Virus record (IMG/VR): IMGVR_UViG_3300013104_000004
Coordinates: 1-64,000 of that record
DNA from: a virus
Strand: one strand, 5' to 3'
DNA length: 64,000 nucleotides
Shown: positions 9,065 to 17,450 of the stretch, one piece after another
How the letters are laid out: every line of letters starts with the position of its first letter
Position numbering within the stretch: the stretch's first letter is position 1
The notes under the pieces: generated by a model
The model's database searches: none
What the model was told of the DNA's origin: nothing
What the model saw: the letters and a program-made list of their open reading frames with translations, nothing else
Program-made: the position numbers and the translations under genes

Positions 9065-9576
9065 CAGAAGACGTCCCACTTCGGCAGCGCGAGCTCGTAG
9101 GCGAAGAAGCCGCCGTACAGGTTGTGCGCGGAACCGCGCGACACGTACCCCTCCAGGACGAACGTCGACGTGCCGCGGTTGCGCTGGGCGTTGGCCAGCA
9201 GCTCCGCGCGTCGCAGCCGCAGCTGCTTCAGATCCTCCGCGAGCACGGAGGCCGCCACCGACGTCTCCATCTCCACCGGCCCGGCCTTGTACCGGGCCTG
9301 GGACGCGAGGCCACGGATCTGCTGGCGCACCAGGCGCTCGCCGGCGTAGATGACCACCAGGGCGGCCCCGGCCACCGACAGGTCCGGCGTGGTCTCCTGG
9401 CCGTCGACGTCCAGCTCCAGCGAGCCGAAGAAGCCGTCCAGCTGGGCCGCGGCGAACGCGTCGCACAGGGCCCCACGGATCTCCGTGTCCGTCACCGTCG
9501 GGTAGGCGTCCGAGAATGCCCCAGGGACGGCCGCCTCGCGCTTGTACGCGCCGACCAGGTCGCTCATCGCCGTCAT
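9064..9576 (-). CDS. Head-tail connector or adaptor protein
   Basis: 170 residues from ATG 9576. No Shine-Dalgarno precedes this ATG; instead it lies inside the GTCGAT-N6-GGGCAT motif, as for three other genes here. Alternatives are ATG 9588 or 9567. Contains helical segments (QIRGLASQARYKAG; AEDLKQLRLRRAELLANAQ). Likely a head completion protein by position; family not recognised. Confidence 0.65.
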   Translation of the reverse strand: MTAMSDLVGAYKREAAVPGAFSDAYPTVTDTEIRGALCDAFAAAQLDGFFGSLELDVDGQETTPDLSVAGAALVVIYAGERLVRQQIRGLASQARYKAGPVEMETSVAASVLAEDLKQLRLRRAELLANAQRNRGTSTFVLEGYVSRGSAHNLYGGFFAYELALPKWDVF

Positions 9577-9592
9577 GCCCGTGTTCATCGAC
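9575..9592 (-). promoter_or_regulatory. GTCGAT-N6-GGGCAT motif, candidate late promoter
   Basis: Strict copy of the motif, 14 bases beyond a strong hairpin, with the ATG of the 9576 gene lying in GGGCATG. A -10-like GTCGAT here would place initiation at or just before the start codon, giving a nearly leaderless message. Confidence 0.45.
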
Positions 9593-9605
9593 CCAGGGCG
9601 CACGA

Positions 9606-9648
9606 GAGCCCCGCGCGGACCGCGTCGCAGTCGGTCCGGGCGGGGCTC
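9606..9648 (-). terminator. Hairpin terminator between head genes
   Basis: GAGCCCCGC and GGACCG are mirrored by CGGTCC and CGGGGCTC, a long G+C stem in the gap between 9771 and 9576. No T-run follows on the minus strand, as is common in these genomes. The rest of the gap (9649-9770) shows nothing else that I can support. Confidence 0.6.
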
Positions 9649-9770
9649 AGGTGGTGGAGCAGGTGGGCGCAGGGCGCGCTGATGGCAGGAGGTGGAGACA
9701 CCGGGTGTGACCTCCCCAGCGGCCTTCACGGGTTACTGAAACCGTCCGGCCCCGTGTTGACGCCGCCCGC

Positions 9771-10271
9771 TCAGCTCGGGTCGGACAGCAGCTCCTTGCC
9801 GGTGCTGGTCTGGCCGCCGTGACGGAACTGGTCCGCCACCCACTGCGTCACGAAGTTCAGCTGGGGCACCGTCGCCGTGGTGTCGTCGGCCTCCACGAGC
9901 GCCTTCAGGCGGCGGGCGTTGCGCTCGTCGAGCTTCTTGACCGCCGACTGGAACGCCATGCCGTTCTTCGCGAGCAGCAGCAGGAGGTCCTTGTCCGTGA
10001 GGGCCTGCTCGGCGTCGTACTCCTCCGGCAGCTCCTCCTCGGCGCGCTCGTCGACGCGCTTGGCGCGCCCGTTCAGGAACGGGTCGTTCTTGGGGTCCGC
10101 GTGGTTCGAGCTGTTCAGCTCGCGGTCGTCCGTCGAGATGCGGAACTGCTGGTCGGGCCGGGCGTGGACCGTACGCTCCTTGCCCTTGGCGTCCGTGACG
10201 GTGTACCAGAGACGGCCACCCAGCGTGTTGACCCAGACCTCTTCGCCCTCGCGGGCCTTGACTCCGCTCAC
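9771..10271 (-). CDS. Head protein downstream of capsid, putative adaptor
   Basis: 166 residues from GTG 10271, six bases after AGGAGG. Begins with a beta-rich segment (EVWVNTLGGRLWYTV), followed by acidic helices (EELPEEYDAEQALTDKDLLLLLA). It follows the major capsid gene, where connector adaptor proteins are usual. Family not recognised. The leader contains a strict GTCGAT motif at 10318-10335. Confidence 0.65.
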   Translation of the reverse strand: MSGVKAREGEEVWVNTLGGRLWYTVTDAKGKERTVHARPDQQFRISTDDRELNSSNHADPKNDPFLNGRAKRVDERAEEELPEEYDAEQALTDKDLLLLLAKNGMAFQSAVKKLDERNARRLKALVEADDTTATVPQLNFVTQWVADQFRHGGQTSTGKELLSDPS

Positions 10272-10317
10272 GGCGGGCCTCCTGTTCCTCGGGTGCCCCC
10301 GGCTGGGGGCCAGCTCC

Positions 10318-10335
10318 ATGCCCAAACCCATCGAC
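10318..10335 (-). promoter_or_regulatory. GTCGAT-N6-GGGCAT motif, candidate late promoter
   Basis: Strict copy, 47 bp upstream of the GTG start at 10271 and just beyond a small hairpin (10363-10378). Here the gene has its own Shine-Dalgarno, so the motif is in the leader and not part of the start codon. Confidence 0.45.
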
Positions 10336-10438
10336 GGTGCGGCCTGACCTAGTCGTCCGAGCCCGCCTTGTAAGGCGGACGGCGAGTGACAATCAGCAGC
10401 CAGCACGATTCACCCGTGGCGCATCGTCGATGACTCGC

Positions 10439-10479
10439 GGCCCCCGGGCCCCGCCGTCCGGCGGGAACTCCCGGGGGCC
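10439..10479 (-). terminator. Strong hairpin in the capsid-connector gap
   Basis: GGCCCCCGGG is matched by CCCGGGGGCC, a perfect 10-bp stem with an inner GC hairpin. With the hairpins at 10363-10378 and 10712-10743 it makes this 489-bp gene-free gap (10272-10760) highly structured. Confidence 0.55.
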
Positions 10480-10510
10480 ACTTCCCGGACCTCCGCGAAG
10501 GCCGGGCTAG

Positions 10511-10578
10511 TGGGAGATGCGGGACTCGAACCCGCTCGCGCCCGTGGCGCTTTGACCATGCCCGCGTCCGGGCCTCCC
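10511..10578 (-). tRNA. tRNA-like element, probably degenerate
   Basis: The 3' half is canonical: T-arm GCGGG-TTCGAGT-CCCGC, acceptor strand ATCTCCC and discriminator A. A 5' strand GGGAGGC pairs with six of seven acceptor bases. The middle is only 68 nt in total and does not fold into a standard anticodon arm; the best hairpin is GCGCC-ACG-GGCGC. It is either a decayed tRNA or a tRNA-like structure. I do not assign an amino acid. Confidence 0.35.
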
Positions 10579-10711
10579 GCGACCGACTGAGGACCCCATC
10601 CGCAGCCGGCCTGTCGGGTCGTGCCTCCCGACACCCAGGAACGTACGGAGCGCGCGCGGGGGAGTCCAGCGGAGCACGGGGGTGCCGCCGTCCGCAGGTG
10701 CCCACAGCAGA

Positions 10712-10743
10712 ACGGGCCCCCCTCCCGAAGGAGAGGAGCCCGT
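10712..10743 (-). terminator. Terminator after the major capsid gene
   Basis: Read on the minus strand, ACGGGCTCCTCTCC is mirrored by GGAGGGGGGCCCGT around TTC. It sits 18 bp after the capsid stop. A partial copy of the dispersed repeat (GCAGGTGCCCACAGCAG, 10694-10710) abuts it. Confidence 0.7.
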
Positions 10744-10760
10744 GTGCCCGGTCCGGAAGG

Positions 10761-11729
10761 TCAGGAGACCTTGATGCGCCGCAGCGCCTCCGGGTGCCAG
10801 ATGCCACCACCGATGTCGCGACGCGACCGGAAGTGGGTGAAGTCGACCTTGTCCTCGGTCCAGGTCTTGACCTTGGAGCCGCCGTACGAGGCGAACAGGC
10901 CGGCGAAGCCACCGAACACGAAGATCTCGTCGTCGGGCACGAAGCTCGCGCCGTCCTCGTCGGTCCAGTTCGTCAGCTTGACGATGTTCGCGCCGCGGTA
11001 CGTGCCGAGACGGCCCGTCTTGCGGATCTCCTCCTGAGCCTCGGGGGCGTACCCGTCGAAGTCCAGGATCTGGTTGACCGCGGCCGCACGGCCCACGATC
11101 GTGAGCGGACGGGCCAGGACCACGTTGCTCGGGGGCGGGACGTCACCGATCTCGGCCAGGGCCAGGTTCAGGACGTCCTTGGTCAGGCCGCTGGACGAGT
11201 CCTCGTACGAGGCCCCACCGACCGGCGCCGACTCCTGGACCAGCTGGAAGATGCGGCGGTTGACCTCCGCCTCCTCGCGCTGCTTGCCCATCGGGATGAG
11301 GTCCGAGATCGTCTCGCCGTAGTTGGCGCGAACGTCGTCCTCGAACTCCGAGATGTGCCAACCCATGGTGTCGCGCGGGAGCTCCCACACGTCCGTGCGC
11401 ATGGTGCTCTCGTCGATCTCACCAGCGCGGTGGGTGTAGAACACCTTCAGCCCGCGGCGCTCCTTGATGGTGATCTTCTCGAACTCGCCGACGTTCCGAG
11501 TGGGGAAGTACCCACCGAAGACGTTCTCGTTCTTGAAGCCGTAGTCGAGCGCCTCGGCGACCAGGGCGGCCTGCTCACGGTGCCACGCACCGTTGCCCCA
11601 GTTCTCCTTGGCCTCCTCGTTCAGCGCGGCGAGGCCGGCCTTGTACTCCTGCTCCGCGGCAGCGGAGGCGAACTCCCGCTGCAGGCGAGGGCTGGAAGCG
11701 ACGAGATCCTTCAGAATGGACCGTGCCAT
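10761..11729 (-). CDS. Major capsid protein (HK97-like)
   Basis: 322 residues from ATG 11729, behind GAGAGGAGG. Order scaffold, decoration, capsid is as in many HK97-fold phages. The protein has a helical N-terminus (QREFASAAAEQEYKAGLAALNEEA), a mixed core with an E-loop-like charged stretch, and a compact C-terminal region (FAGLFASYGGSKVKTWTEDKVDF). No cleavage site is obvious. It has its own terminator. Confidence 0.88.
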   Translation of the reverse strand: MARSILKDLVASSPRLQREFASAAAEQEYKAGLAALNEEAKENWGNGAWHREQAALVAEALDYGFKNENVFGGYFPTRNVGEFEKITIKERRGLKVFYTHRAGEIDESTMRTDVWELPRDTMGWHISEFEDDVRANYGETISDLIPMGKQREEAEVNRRIFQLVQESAPVGGASYEDSSSGLTKDVLNLALAEIGDVPPPSNVVLARPLTIVGRAAAVNQILDFDGYAPEAQEEIRKTGRLGTYRGANIVKLTNWTDEDGASFVPDDEIFVFGGFAGLFASYGGSKVKTWTEDKVDFTHFRSRRDIGGGIWHPEALRRIKVS

Positions 11730-11743
11730 GATGCGGCCTCCTC

Positions 11744-12262
11744 TCAGGCCTGGAGGACCGACTCGGCGAAGGCCGAGCCGTCCGTCTGGAGCACGCGGAG
11801 GACGGCCGCGCCCGTGGTCTTCTCGACCCACTTCGCGCCGTCCCACTGCAGGTCGTCGCCCATGGCGACGCCCGTCAGGTCCTGGACGGTGACGGCGGCG
11901 ATCTTGCGGCCGTCGAAGCGGGTCTCGGCGGGCGTGTTGCGGAACCACACCTTGATGCCCTGGCCCGACCAGATGGTCGCGAGGACGCCGTTGCGGGCCT
12001 TGCCCAGGTCGTGGCTGTCGACCTGCGGCGCCTCGAACGTCGAGGCGTCCCAGCCCTGGTGCTGGATCAGCAGCCCGGTGACGCCGGGGACGATCGCCGC
12101 GCCGGCCGGGGCCTTCTTGACGAAGCCCGGGTTGGCGTTGTCGATCGTGACCAGGTCGCCCTGGCGGTAGTCGCCCGTGCCGGGGACGCGGAACCGACCC
12201 TCACGGGTGGCCGAGTCACCGCCCGAGCGGCGGAAGCCGAAGTTGAGTCCGTAGTTCGACAT
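11744..12262 (-). CDS. Capsid decoration (head fibre-like) protein
   Basis: 172 residues. Beta-rich, with the pattern of head decoration proteins (a short N-terminal arm, then GRFRVPGTGDYRQGDLVTID and a Gly/Val-rich core). It sits between scaffold and capsid, 14 bp before the capsid start. Probably binds the outside of the capsid shell. Confidence 0.75.
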   Translation of the reverse strand: MSNYGLNFGFRRSGGDSATREGRFRVPGTGDYRQGDLVTIDNANPGFVKKAPAGAAIVPGVTGLLIQHQGWDASTFEAPQVDSHDLGKARNGVLATIWSGQGIKVWFRNTPAETRFDGRKIAAVTVQDLTGVAMGDDLQWDGAKWVEKTTGAAVLRVLQTDGSAFAESVLQA

Positions 12263-12265
12263 CGG

Positions 12266-12847
12266 TCAGTTCCCACCCTTCGTGTGAGTGCTCCAGAAGG
12301 ACGAGCTGCCCTTCTTGTCGCCACCCGCGGACGCGCCGGCAGCAGCGGTCTCCCGCTTGCCGGCCTTCTCCTGGGTGGACTCCTTGGCGCCGACGAGGCC
12401 GGCAGAGACCTGCGCGAGCTCGGCGACGTAGCCGTCGAACGCGGCCTGCTCCATCGCGGCCCACGTCTGCGCGCGGTCCTCGGTGAACCAGTCGTCGGCC
12501 ATGTGGGCCGCGGCCTCGCGGACCTTCGCGACGCGCTCGTCCGTGCGCGCGGCGATCTCGGCCTTGGCCTCCAGGTCCGCCTTGTAGTTGGCGAACTCCG
12601 TCTCGACCGCGGCCTTGGCCACCTCGGAGGCGTCGAGCTTCGTCTGCAGCTCGGCCTTCTCGGTGGTCAGGGTCTCGACCTGCGCCTCCAGCGCCGCCTT
12701 CTCGGTGGCGATCTCCGCGGTCTCCCGCGTGATGCGGTCGGCGAGGATGGCGGTGTGCTCCTCCTCGGAGAACGTCCGCGCCTCCGCGGTCTCCCGCGGC
12801 AGCTCGGCCGCGATCTCCCGGGGAAGGTGATCCATGGGGTTCGGCAT
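12266..12847 (-). CDS. Scaffolding protein
   Basis: 193 residues from ATG 12847, after AAGGAGG. Residues 20-110 are a long Glu/Ala/Lys coiled coil (EIATEKAALEAQVETLTTEK), followed by a short structured part and a Gly/Ser/Lys tail. This is the typical build of siphovirus scaffolds coded just before the capsid gene. Confidence 0.82.
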   Translation of the reverse strand: MPNPMDHLPREIAAELPRETAEARTFSEEEHTAILADRITRETAEIATEKAALEAQVETLTTEKAELQTKLDASEVAKAAVETEFANYKADLEAKAEIAARTDERVAKVREAAAHMADDWFTEDRAQTWAAMEQAAFDGYVAELAQVSAGLVGAKESTQEKAGKRETAAAGASAGGDKKGSSSFWSTHTKGGN

Positions 12848-12932
12848 GAGCCCGTACCTCCTTCGTTGCTCTCTCAGGTGGCCGGTACTCGGCCGTTCGC
12901 TGAGATGCATCGACGGGAGGTACGGGCCCCGT

Positions 12933-14129
12933 TCAGACCGCCGTGCGCGCGACGAACTCCTGGCCGCCGATGAGGGCCGTGCCGTCGACGATCTGGTGCT
13001 GCTCCACGCGGAACTCGGTGCCGGCCGTGTGGATGATCGCCAGGCCCTGCTGCCAGTCCTCCCAGTTCACGGCCGGGCGTCCGTCGACGTGCGTCGACCC
13101 GTTGACCGACGGCACGGCGCCGTCCACACGGCACAGGCAGCCGACCGTGATGCCGGCGGACCGGACGGGCCCCTGCCGGTCGTGGATCGTCTTGTAGTGC
13201 GCCTCGATCCGGTGGATGTGTCCCTGGATGGTGGCGACGTTCGGAAGGTCCTTGACGATCGTGTGCGCCGTCGAGCCGCCCGAGCGGATCTTGTTGCCGT
13301 GCACCGCGCGCACGTTCTCGCTGATCCAGTACTCGCCGGCCGGCCACGCGTCGACGTACTCCACGCCGAGTTCGTCCAGGCGCAGCACGTGCGGCAGCGT
13401 CAGGACGGGCCAGGACTCCGGCAGGTTGGCCCGGCGGATCCCGAACGCGGCCAGAGCGTTGTTGGTGATGAAGTTCTGCAGGCGCCGGTCGTGGTTGCCC
13501 TCGACGAGCACGAGCTTCGAGGTCGGCGCGGCGGCGCGAACCTCAGCGAGCCAACTGTGGCCGCGGTCGATCGCCGGCTGCGTCGTCTGGGCGAACGCCG
13601 CCTCCTGCACCCAGCGCGACTGCTGCTGCAGGTCGAGGTAGTCGCCGACGTTCACGACGCTGTCCAGCGCGCCGTCGTTGTGCACGGCGGCAACCACCTG
13701 GACCGCCACGTCCATCGCGGCCTCGTCGTGGAACGGCAGGAGCTCGGCATCGAGCATGCGGAAGCCGATCTGGTTGTCGCCGAAGGCGACGTGGTCACGC
13801 CACCGGCGCACGAGCGGGATCGCCTTGGGCTTGCGCGGCGCCTTGATGACGACGGGCGCGGCCGGCTGGACGACGGGCCACGCCGGACCCTCTGCCCACT
13901 TCGGGGACAGCACGACGTGCGCCTTCTGCAGGTCGTGCAGCTGGGCGACGCCCTCGGCGTCCTTCGTGATGGCCTGGTAGTCGCCGATGACGACCTTGTC
14001 GATGCGCCCGACGTCGTCGACGTCGATGCCCGACCGCTCTAGGAGCTCGGCGACCTTCCCGACGATCGCGGCGCGCGCGGGCGAGCTAGCAGCCCGCTTC
14101 TCCGCGGCGGCGTCAGCTAGCCGCCCCAC
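12933..14129 (-). CDS. Calcineurin-like metallophosphoesterase in the head module
   Basis: 398 residues, GTG start. The N-terminal 60 residues look like a small helical DNA-binding domain. From about residue 115 the metallophosphoesterase motifs appear in order: FGDNQIG (Gln in place of the usual His), NVGDYLD, EGNHD, HGN and GHIHR. These bind two metal ions and hydrolyse phosphoesters, so the protein could be a nuclease or phosphatase. It overlaps the 14113 gene and lies between protease and scaffold genes, so it is transcribed with head genes. Its substrate is unknown. Confidence 0.85.
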   Translation of the reverse strand: MGRLADAAAEKRAASSPARAAIVGKVAELLERSGIDVDDVGRIDKVVIGDYQAITKDAEGVAQLHDLQKAHVVLSPKWAEGPAWPVVQPAAPVVIKAPRKPKAIPLVRRWRDHVAFGDNQIGFRMLDAELLPFHDEAAMDVAVQVVAAVHNDGALDSVVNVGDYLDLQQQSRWVQEAAFAQTTQPAIDRGHSWLAEVRAAAPTSKLVLVEGNHDRRLQNFITNNALAAFGIRRANLPESWPVLTLPHVLRLDELGVEYVDAWPAGEYWISENVRAVHGNKIRSGGSTAHTIVKDLPNVATIQGHIHRIEAHYKTIHDRQGPVRSAGITVGCLCRVDGAVPSVNGSTHVDGRPAVNWEDWQQGLAIIHTAGTEFRVEQHQIVDGTALIGGQEFVARTAV

Positions 14130-14358
14130 AGGAGCACCCCCTGTTGCGGTGACGCCGGATGCCCTGGCCGGAGACCGGGTGGCCCTGCTCGGTGAGCGCG
14201 GCAGACAGGACCTCCGCGCTCCAGTTCGTCGCGTCGTCGAGCATCGCGTTGAAGTCGTCGAGGTCCTCGCCCTGCAGGCGGGCGCGCGTAGTGCGCACGA
14301 CGCACGAGCGCTCGCCGCGCTGCCTCCGCAGATCGCTCGCAGTGTCCTTCAGGCCCAT
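14113..14358 (-). CDS. Small basic protein, possible HTH
   Basis: 81 residues from ATG 14358. It has an N-terminal basic part, a helical middle (LDDFNAMLDDATNWSAEVLSAAL) and a C-terminal HPVSGQGIRRHRNRGCSC tail, which I have seen as a recurrent short phage domain that may bind nucleic acid. It overlaps the start of the phosphoesterase gene, so the two are translationally coupled. Confidence 0.65.
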   Translation of the reverse strand: MGLKDTASDLRRQRGERSCVVRTTRARLQGEDLDDFNAMLDDATNWSAEVLSAALTEQGHPVSGQGIRRHRNRGCSCGAAS

Positions 14359-14383
14359 GGCAGAACCCCTTCGTCGGACCGGC

Positions 14384-15208
14384 TCAGTGCCGGGACCACT
14401 GGATGATCTGGGCGACCATCTGCTGCGCCGCGGCGTCGTCGAGCCCGCGGGTGTCGAGGGACGCGGCCTCCAGGACCGCGCCGGCGGTGCGCTGCGCGCC
14501 GAGGTCCGCCTTGGCCCAGCCGGGCTGGACGGGCGGGAGGATGACGGCGGCACCGCGGAAGACGGGCTCGATGAAGCGCCGGTGCGAGGCGCGCTCCTTG
14601 ACGTGCTGGCAGGCGCTGCCAGAGCGCGTCGCGGCGTCTGCGTACGGCATGAGCGCCCCGCACCCGTTGGGCCCGGTGCACTCGATCTGGCTCGCGATGC
14701 ACTCCATCGAGAGCCAGGCCGTGCCCTCGCCGATGTAGCGACGGATCGTGGCGGCCTCCTCGCGGAAGACGTAGCCCCACACCGTCGCGTCCGTGCGGAT
14801 GTGCGTTCCGACGTCGTCACCGTCGGCGGCCGCCTGCTCGGCGCTGACCAGGGACGGGTCGCGCAGGGCGCCGATGATCTTGCGCTCCTCGTGCAGCCAG
14901 TTCAGCGGGCCGAACGCGACCGACGGGAGGCCGAACTCCAGGTCATCCTGCTTCCAGAACGCCCCGTTGCGGTTGGCCTGCTCAGCCTCGACGAGCCGGC
15001 CGGAGAGCTGCATGACGGCCTCGTCGAGCGACGCGACCTCGTTCATCGGCGTCGAGATGACGACGCGGTTCGAGTCGGGGTTCACCAGGGCGAAGGCCGG
15101 CGCGGGCGCCTGACGCTCTGCGCCAGTGCTCACAGCGGCAGCGGCGCGCGCGACCTGCGGGCGCCCGGCTCGGAGCCGGTTGCGCATCTCGATGACGGAC
15201 TCAGGCAT
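14384..15208 (-). CDS. Putative capsid maturation protease
   Basis: 274 residues. Contains PLNWLHEERKIIGAL, then a Tyr/Trp-rich core (GTAWLSMECIASQIECTG), resembling actinophage proteins annotated as head maturation proteases. It lies between portal and scaffold genes, the usual protease slot. I cannot identify catalytic residues with certainty. A Cys/His cluster (CTGPNGCGALMPYADAATRS, followed by CQHVKER) could bind metal. Confidence 0.65.
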   Translation of the reverse strand: MPESVIEMRNRLRAGRPQVARAAAAVSTGAERQAPAPAFALVNPDSNRVVISTPMNEVASLDEAVMQLSGRLVEAEQANRNGAFWKQDDLEFGLPSVAFGPLNWLHEERKIIGALRDPSLVSAEQAAADGDDVGTHIRTDATVWGYVFREEAATIRRYIGEGTAWLSMECIASQIECTGPNGCGALMPYADAATRSGSACQHVKERASHRRFIEPVFRGAAVILPPVQPGWAKADLGAQRTAGAVLEAASLDTRGLDDAAAQQMVAQIIQWSRH

Positions 15209-15218
15209 GGTCAGCTCC

Positions 15219-16952
15219 TCAGCTCTTCGACGTGGCGCCGGACGCCGTGCTCGGCTTCACGGACTTCTGCGCGGACTGGGCGGGTCGGCCGCCCCCTGCC
15301 GGCCGACCGCCACGCGCCCCGGCGACCGCACTCGGCTCGCCCGGCTTCTGCCCCGGCTGCCCGGGCTGGCCGTCCTGGCCGGCGGCGCTGAACGGCACCG
15401 CGGTCTGGAAGATCGCGTCGTAGCCGAGCTCCTCCTCGCGCTCGCGCCGCTGCGCCTCGACGTCCTGGTCGAAGCCGAGGAAGCTGAGGTAGGACTCGCG
15501 GGACAGGTCGCGGGCCTGGCGCGCCGAGACGACGGCCTGGATCATCTGGGAGTCGTTGTCGACCTGGATGTTCCGCGGCGTGAAGGCCAGGGACGGCTTC
15601 TCGTCGTCCTTGTACTCGCTCAGGGCCGCCGCGTTCGCGGGGTGGTTCCAGATCGCGTCGCGCAGGTTGCGCTCCACCGTGCGGCGCAGCATGCGCCGGC
15701 GGGCCTCCAGGTTGCGCGCGATCATGCGGGTGCGGACCTGGCCACCGCTCTCGCCCGAGGCGTCGCCGGCGCCGTCCATGGCGCCCAGGGCGCGCGCGGC
15801 GATACGGCGGTCGAGCAGGTCGTAGCGCTCCACCTGCAGGGTGAGATCGATCTTCGGCGTGATGATCTCGATCTCCAGGCGGTGATCGGAGACGATCACC
15901 GGGAGCTTCGCGATCGAGCGGAAGTTCTCCTTCAGGTTGGCGACCTCCTCCTGCACCGCCGGCTGGGCGTCGGTGCCCTTCTTGACCAGGAGGATGTAGT
16001 TCGCGGCGCCGACGAGGTTGACCCGGTCGGCCTCCATGAGCTGCTGCTTCAGGTCGAGCAGGCGGAACGTCGAGCGCAGACGCACGTCGGCGAAGCGGCG
16101 GTACGACGAGCGCGTGGCGGTGTGCCGCCACACGCGGTCCGGCCGCAGCTCCAGCAGGAAGTCCGGGCTGACGCCGAGCTCATTGAGTTCGGCCGCCTCC
16201 TCCTTCGAGGGCGTGTACTTGCCCTGGAACAGCTCGGTCATCGTGGCGTCGACGACGAGCCCCTGCGAGACCCCGGTCTCCCAGAGGTCGCTCTCCTCGG
16301 GCGTGGCGTTCCAGGCGAGCCGGTCGCCGCCGAACAGCGCGCGCCCGACGGGCACGACCTTGCGGGCGTCGAGCGTGATGAGCTCGTCAGGGACGAAGAG
16401 CTGGATCTCCTTGCGGCGAGCGTTGCCGCGCTTCGGCTTGCCGGTGGCCTCGTGCAGGACGGGCTTGCCGTCCTTGTCCTTCTGTGGCGCGCGGGTGCGC
16501 GGGGTGAAGGTCTGCCGGCTCCACCAGCTGGCGGTGACCGAGTGACTGTCGGTGAACTCCTCGCGCGCGACGACGCGCAGGTAGTTGTCCAGGTCCAGCG
16601 CAGCGCTCACCTGGTTGAACACGTCCGCGATGTCCTCGTTCGGGGACTCCCAGCGGCACTCCTGGAGCATGAGCGCGGTGCTGACGTCGGCGGCCGCGGA
16701 GACGATGTCGTCGTCACGCACCGCCTGGCGCGCCGTCAGCATCTCGTCGTAGGGGTTGTCCGACGTCGCGTACTTGTCACGGGTGAACAGGTTCGAGGCG
16801 CCGGTGCGCGCGCGCTGCCCGCGGGTCCAGTCGGTCAGCTTCGACGCGATCTCGCGCAGCTGCGGCATGACCGCGTCGTCGCCGATGGAGGTCGTGTTGA
16901 TGTAGCCGACGTCACCCTCGGCGTCCACCCAGCCCGTGTCCAGCGTGCTCAT
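15219..16952 (-). CDS. Portal protein
   Basis: 577 residues from ATG 16952, which overlaps the upstream stop. Position after large terminase, size and mixed alpha/beta pattern with a C-terminal Ala/Gly/Pro-rich disordered tail fit a portal. Conserved-looking pieces include DIADVFNQVSAALDLDNYLR and SYRRFADVRLRSTFRLLDL. It forms the ring at the packaging vertex. Confidence 0.85.
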   Translation of the reverse strand: MSTLDTGWVDAEGDVGYINTTSIGDDAVMPQLREIASKLTDWTRGQRARTGASNLFTRDKYATSDNPYDEMLTARQAVRDDDIVSAAADVSTALMLQECRWESPNEDIADVFNQVSAALDLDNYLRVVAREEFTDSHSVTASWWSRQTFTPRTRAPQKDKDGKPVLHEATGKPKRGNARRKEIQLFVPDELITLDARKVVPVGRALFGGDRLAWNATPEESDLWETGVSQGLVVDATMTELFQGKYTPSKEEAAELNELGVSPDFLLELRPDRVWRHTATRSSYRRFADVRLRSTFRLLDLKQQLMEADRVNLVGAANYILLVKKGTDAQPAVQEEVANLKENFRSIAKLPVIVSDHRLEIEIITPKIDLTLQVERYDLLDRRIAARALGAMDGAGDASGESGGQVRTRMIARNLEARRRMLRRTVERNLRDAIWNHPANAAALSEYKDDEKPSLAFTPRNIQVDNDSQMIQAVVSARQARDLSRESYLSFLGFDQDVEAQRREREEELGYDAIFQTAVPFSAAGQDGQPGQPGQKPGEPSAVAGARGGRPAGGGRPAQSAQKSVKPSTASGATSKS

Positions 16953-17392
16953 CAGACCTGCCCCCCGACCATCTGCAGGTCCTGGCGCGAGACCTCGATC
17001 AGGCGACTCGCGGTCTTCCACTGGCGGTCCAGCTCGGTGATGTACCGCTCCGCCTGCTGGGTGCGGATGCGCACGTACTGGCGGTCGAGGTTCTCGACGC
17101 GGTGCAGGAGCACGCACATCTCGGTGAGGCGCGCGGAGTACGCGCTGCACTCGCGCAGGACCTCGTCGGGCGCCTTCAGGTAGAAGCCGCGCATCGCGGA
17201 GGCGATGTCGTCGATCTCGTCCTGGATCTGCTCGCGGGTGCCGAGCCCAGCGCGGAGGTTCGCCATGTCGTCGCGCACGACGTAGTCCGCCATGGGCGGG
17301 ACGGCCGGCCCCTTCGCCGCGGCCGGCACGTCGGTGCGGACTGGGAAGGCTGGCCGCAGGGGCTGCTCGTCGACGACGCTCGCGGTTGGCAT
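16952..17392 (-). CDS. Unknown protein between terminase and portal
   Basis: 146 residues. The first 40 are Pro/Ala-rich and probably disordered; the rest is one long helical region (LTEMCVLLHRVENLDRQYVR), likely a coiled coil. It overlaps the portal start as ATGA. No family recognised. Could be a portal or terminase accessory factor. Confidence 0.7.
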   Translation of the reverse strand: MPTASVVDEQPLRPAFPVRTDVPAAAKGPAVPPMADYVVRDDMANLRAGLGTREQIQDEIDDIASAMRGFYLKAPDEVLRECSAYSARLTEMCVLLHRVENLDRQYVRIRTQQAERYITELDRQWKTASRLIEVSRQDLQMVGGQV

Positions 17393-17450
17393 GCCTGGTA
17401 CATCGAACTCCGAGGAGCTCGGCGGAACGCCAACGAGCGCGCGGGAGCTC

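Noticed and set aside
15126-17183. A 685-codon plus-strand frame across the portal gene
   Set aside because: The portal reading on the minus strand has proper starts, ribosome sites and neighbours; this is its shadow.
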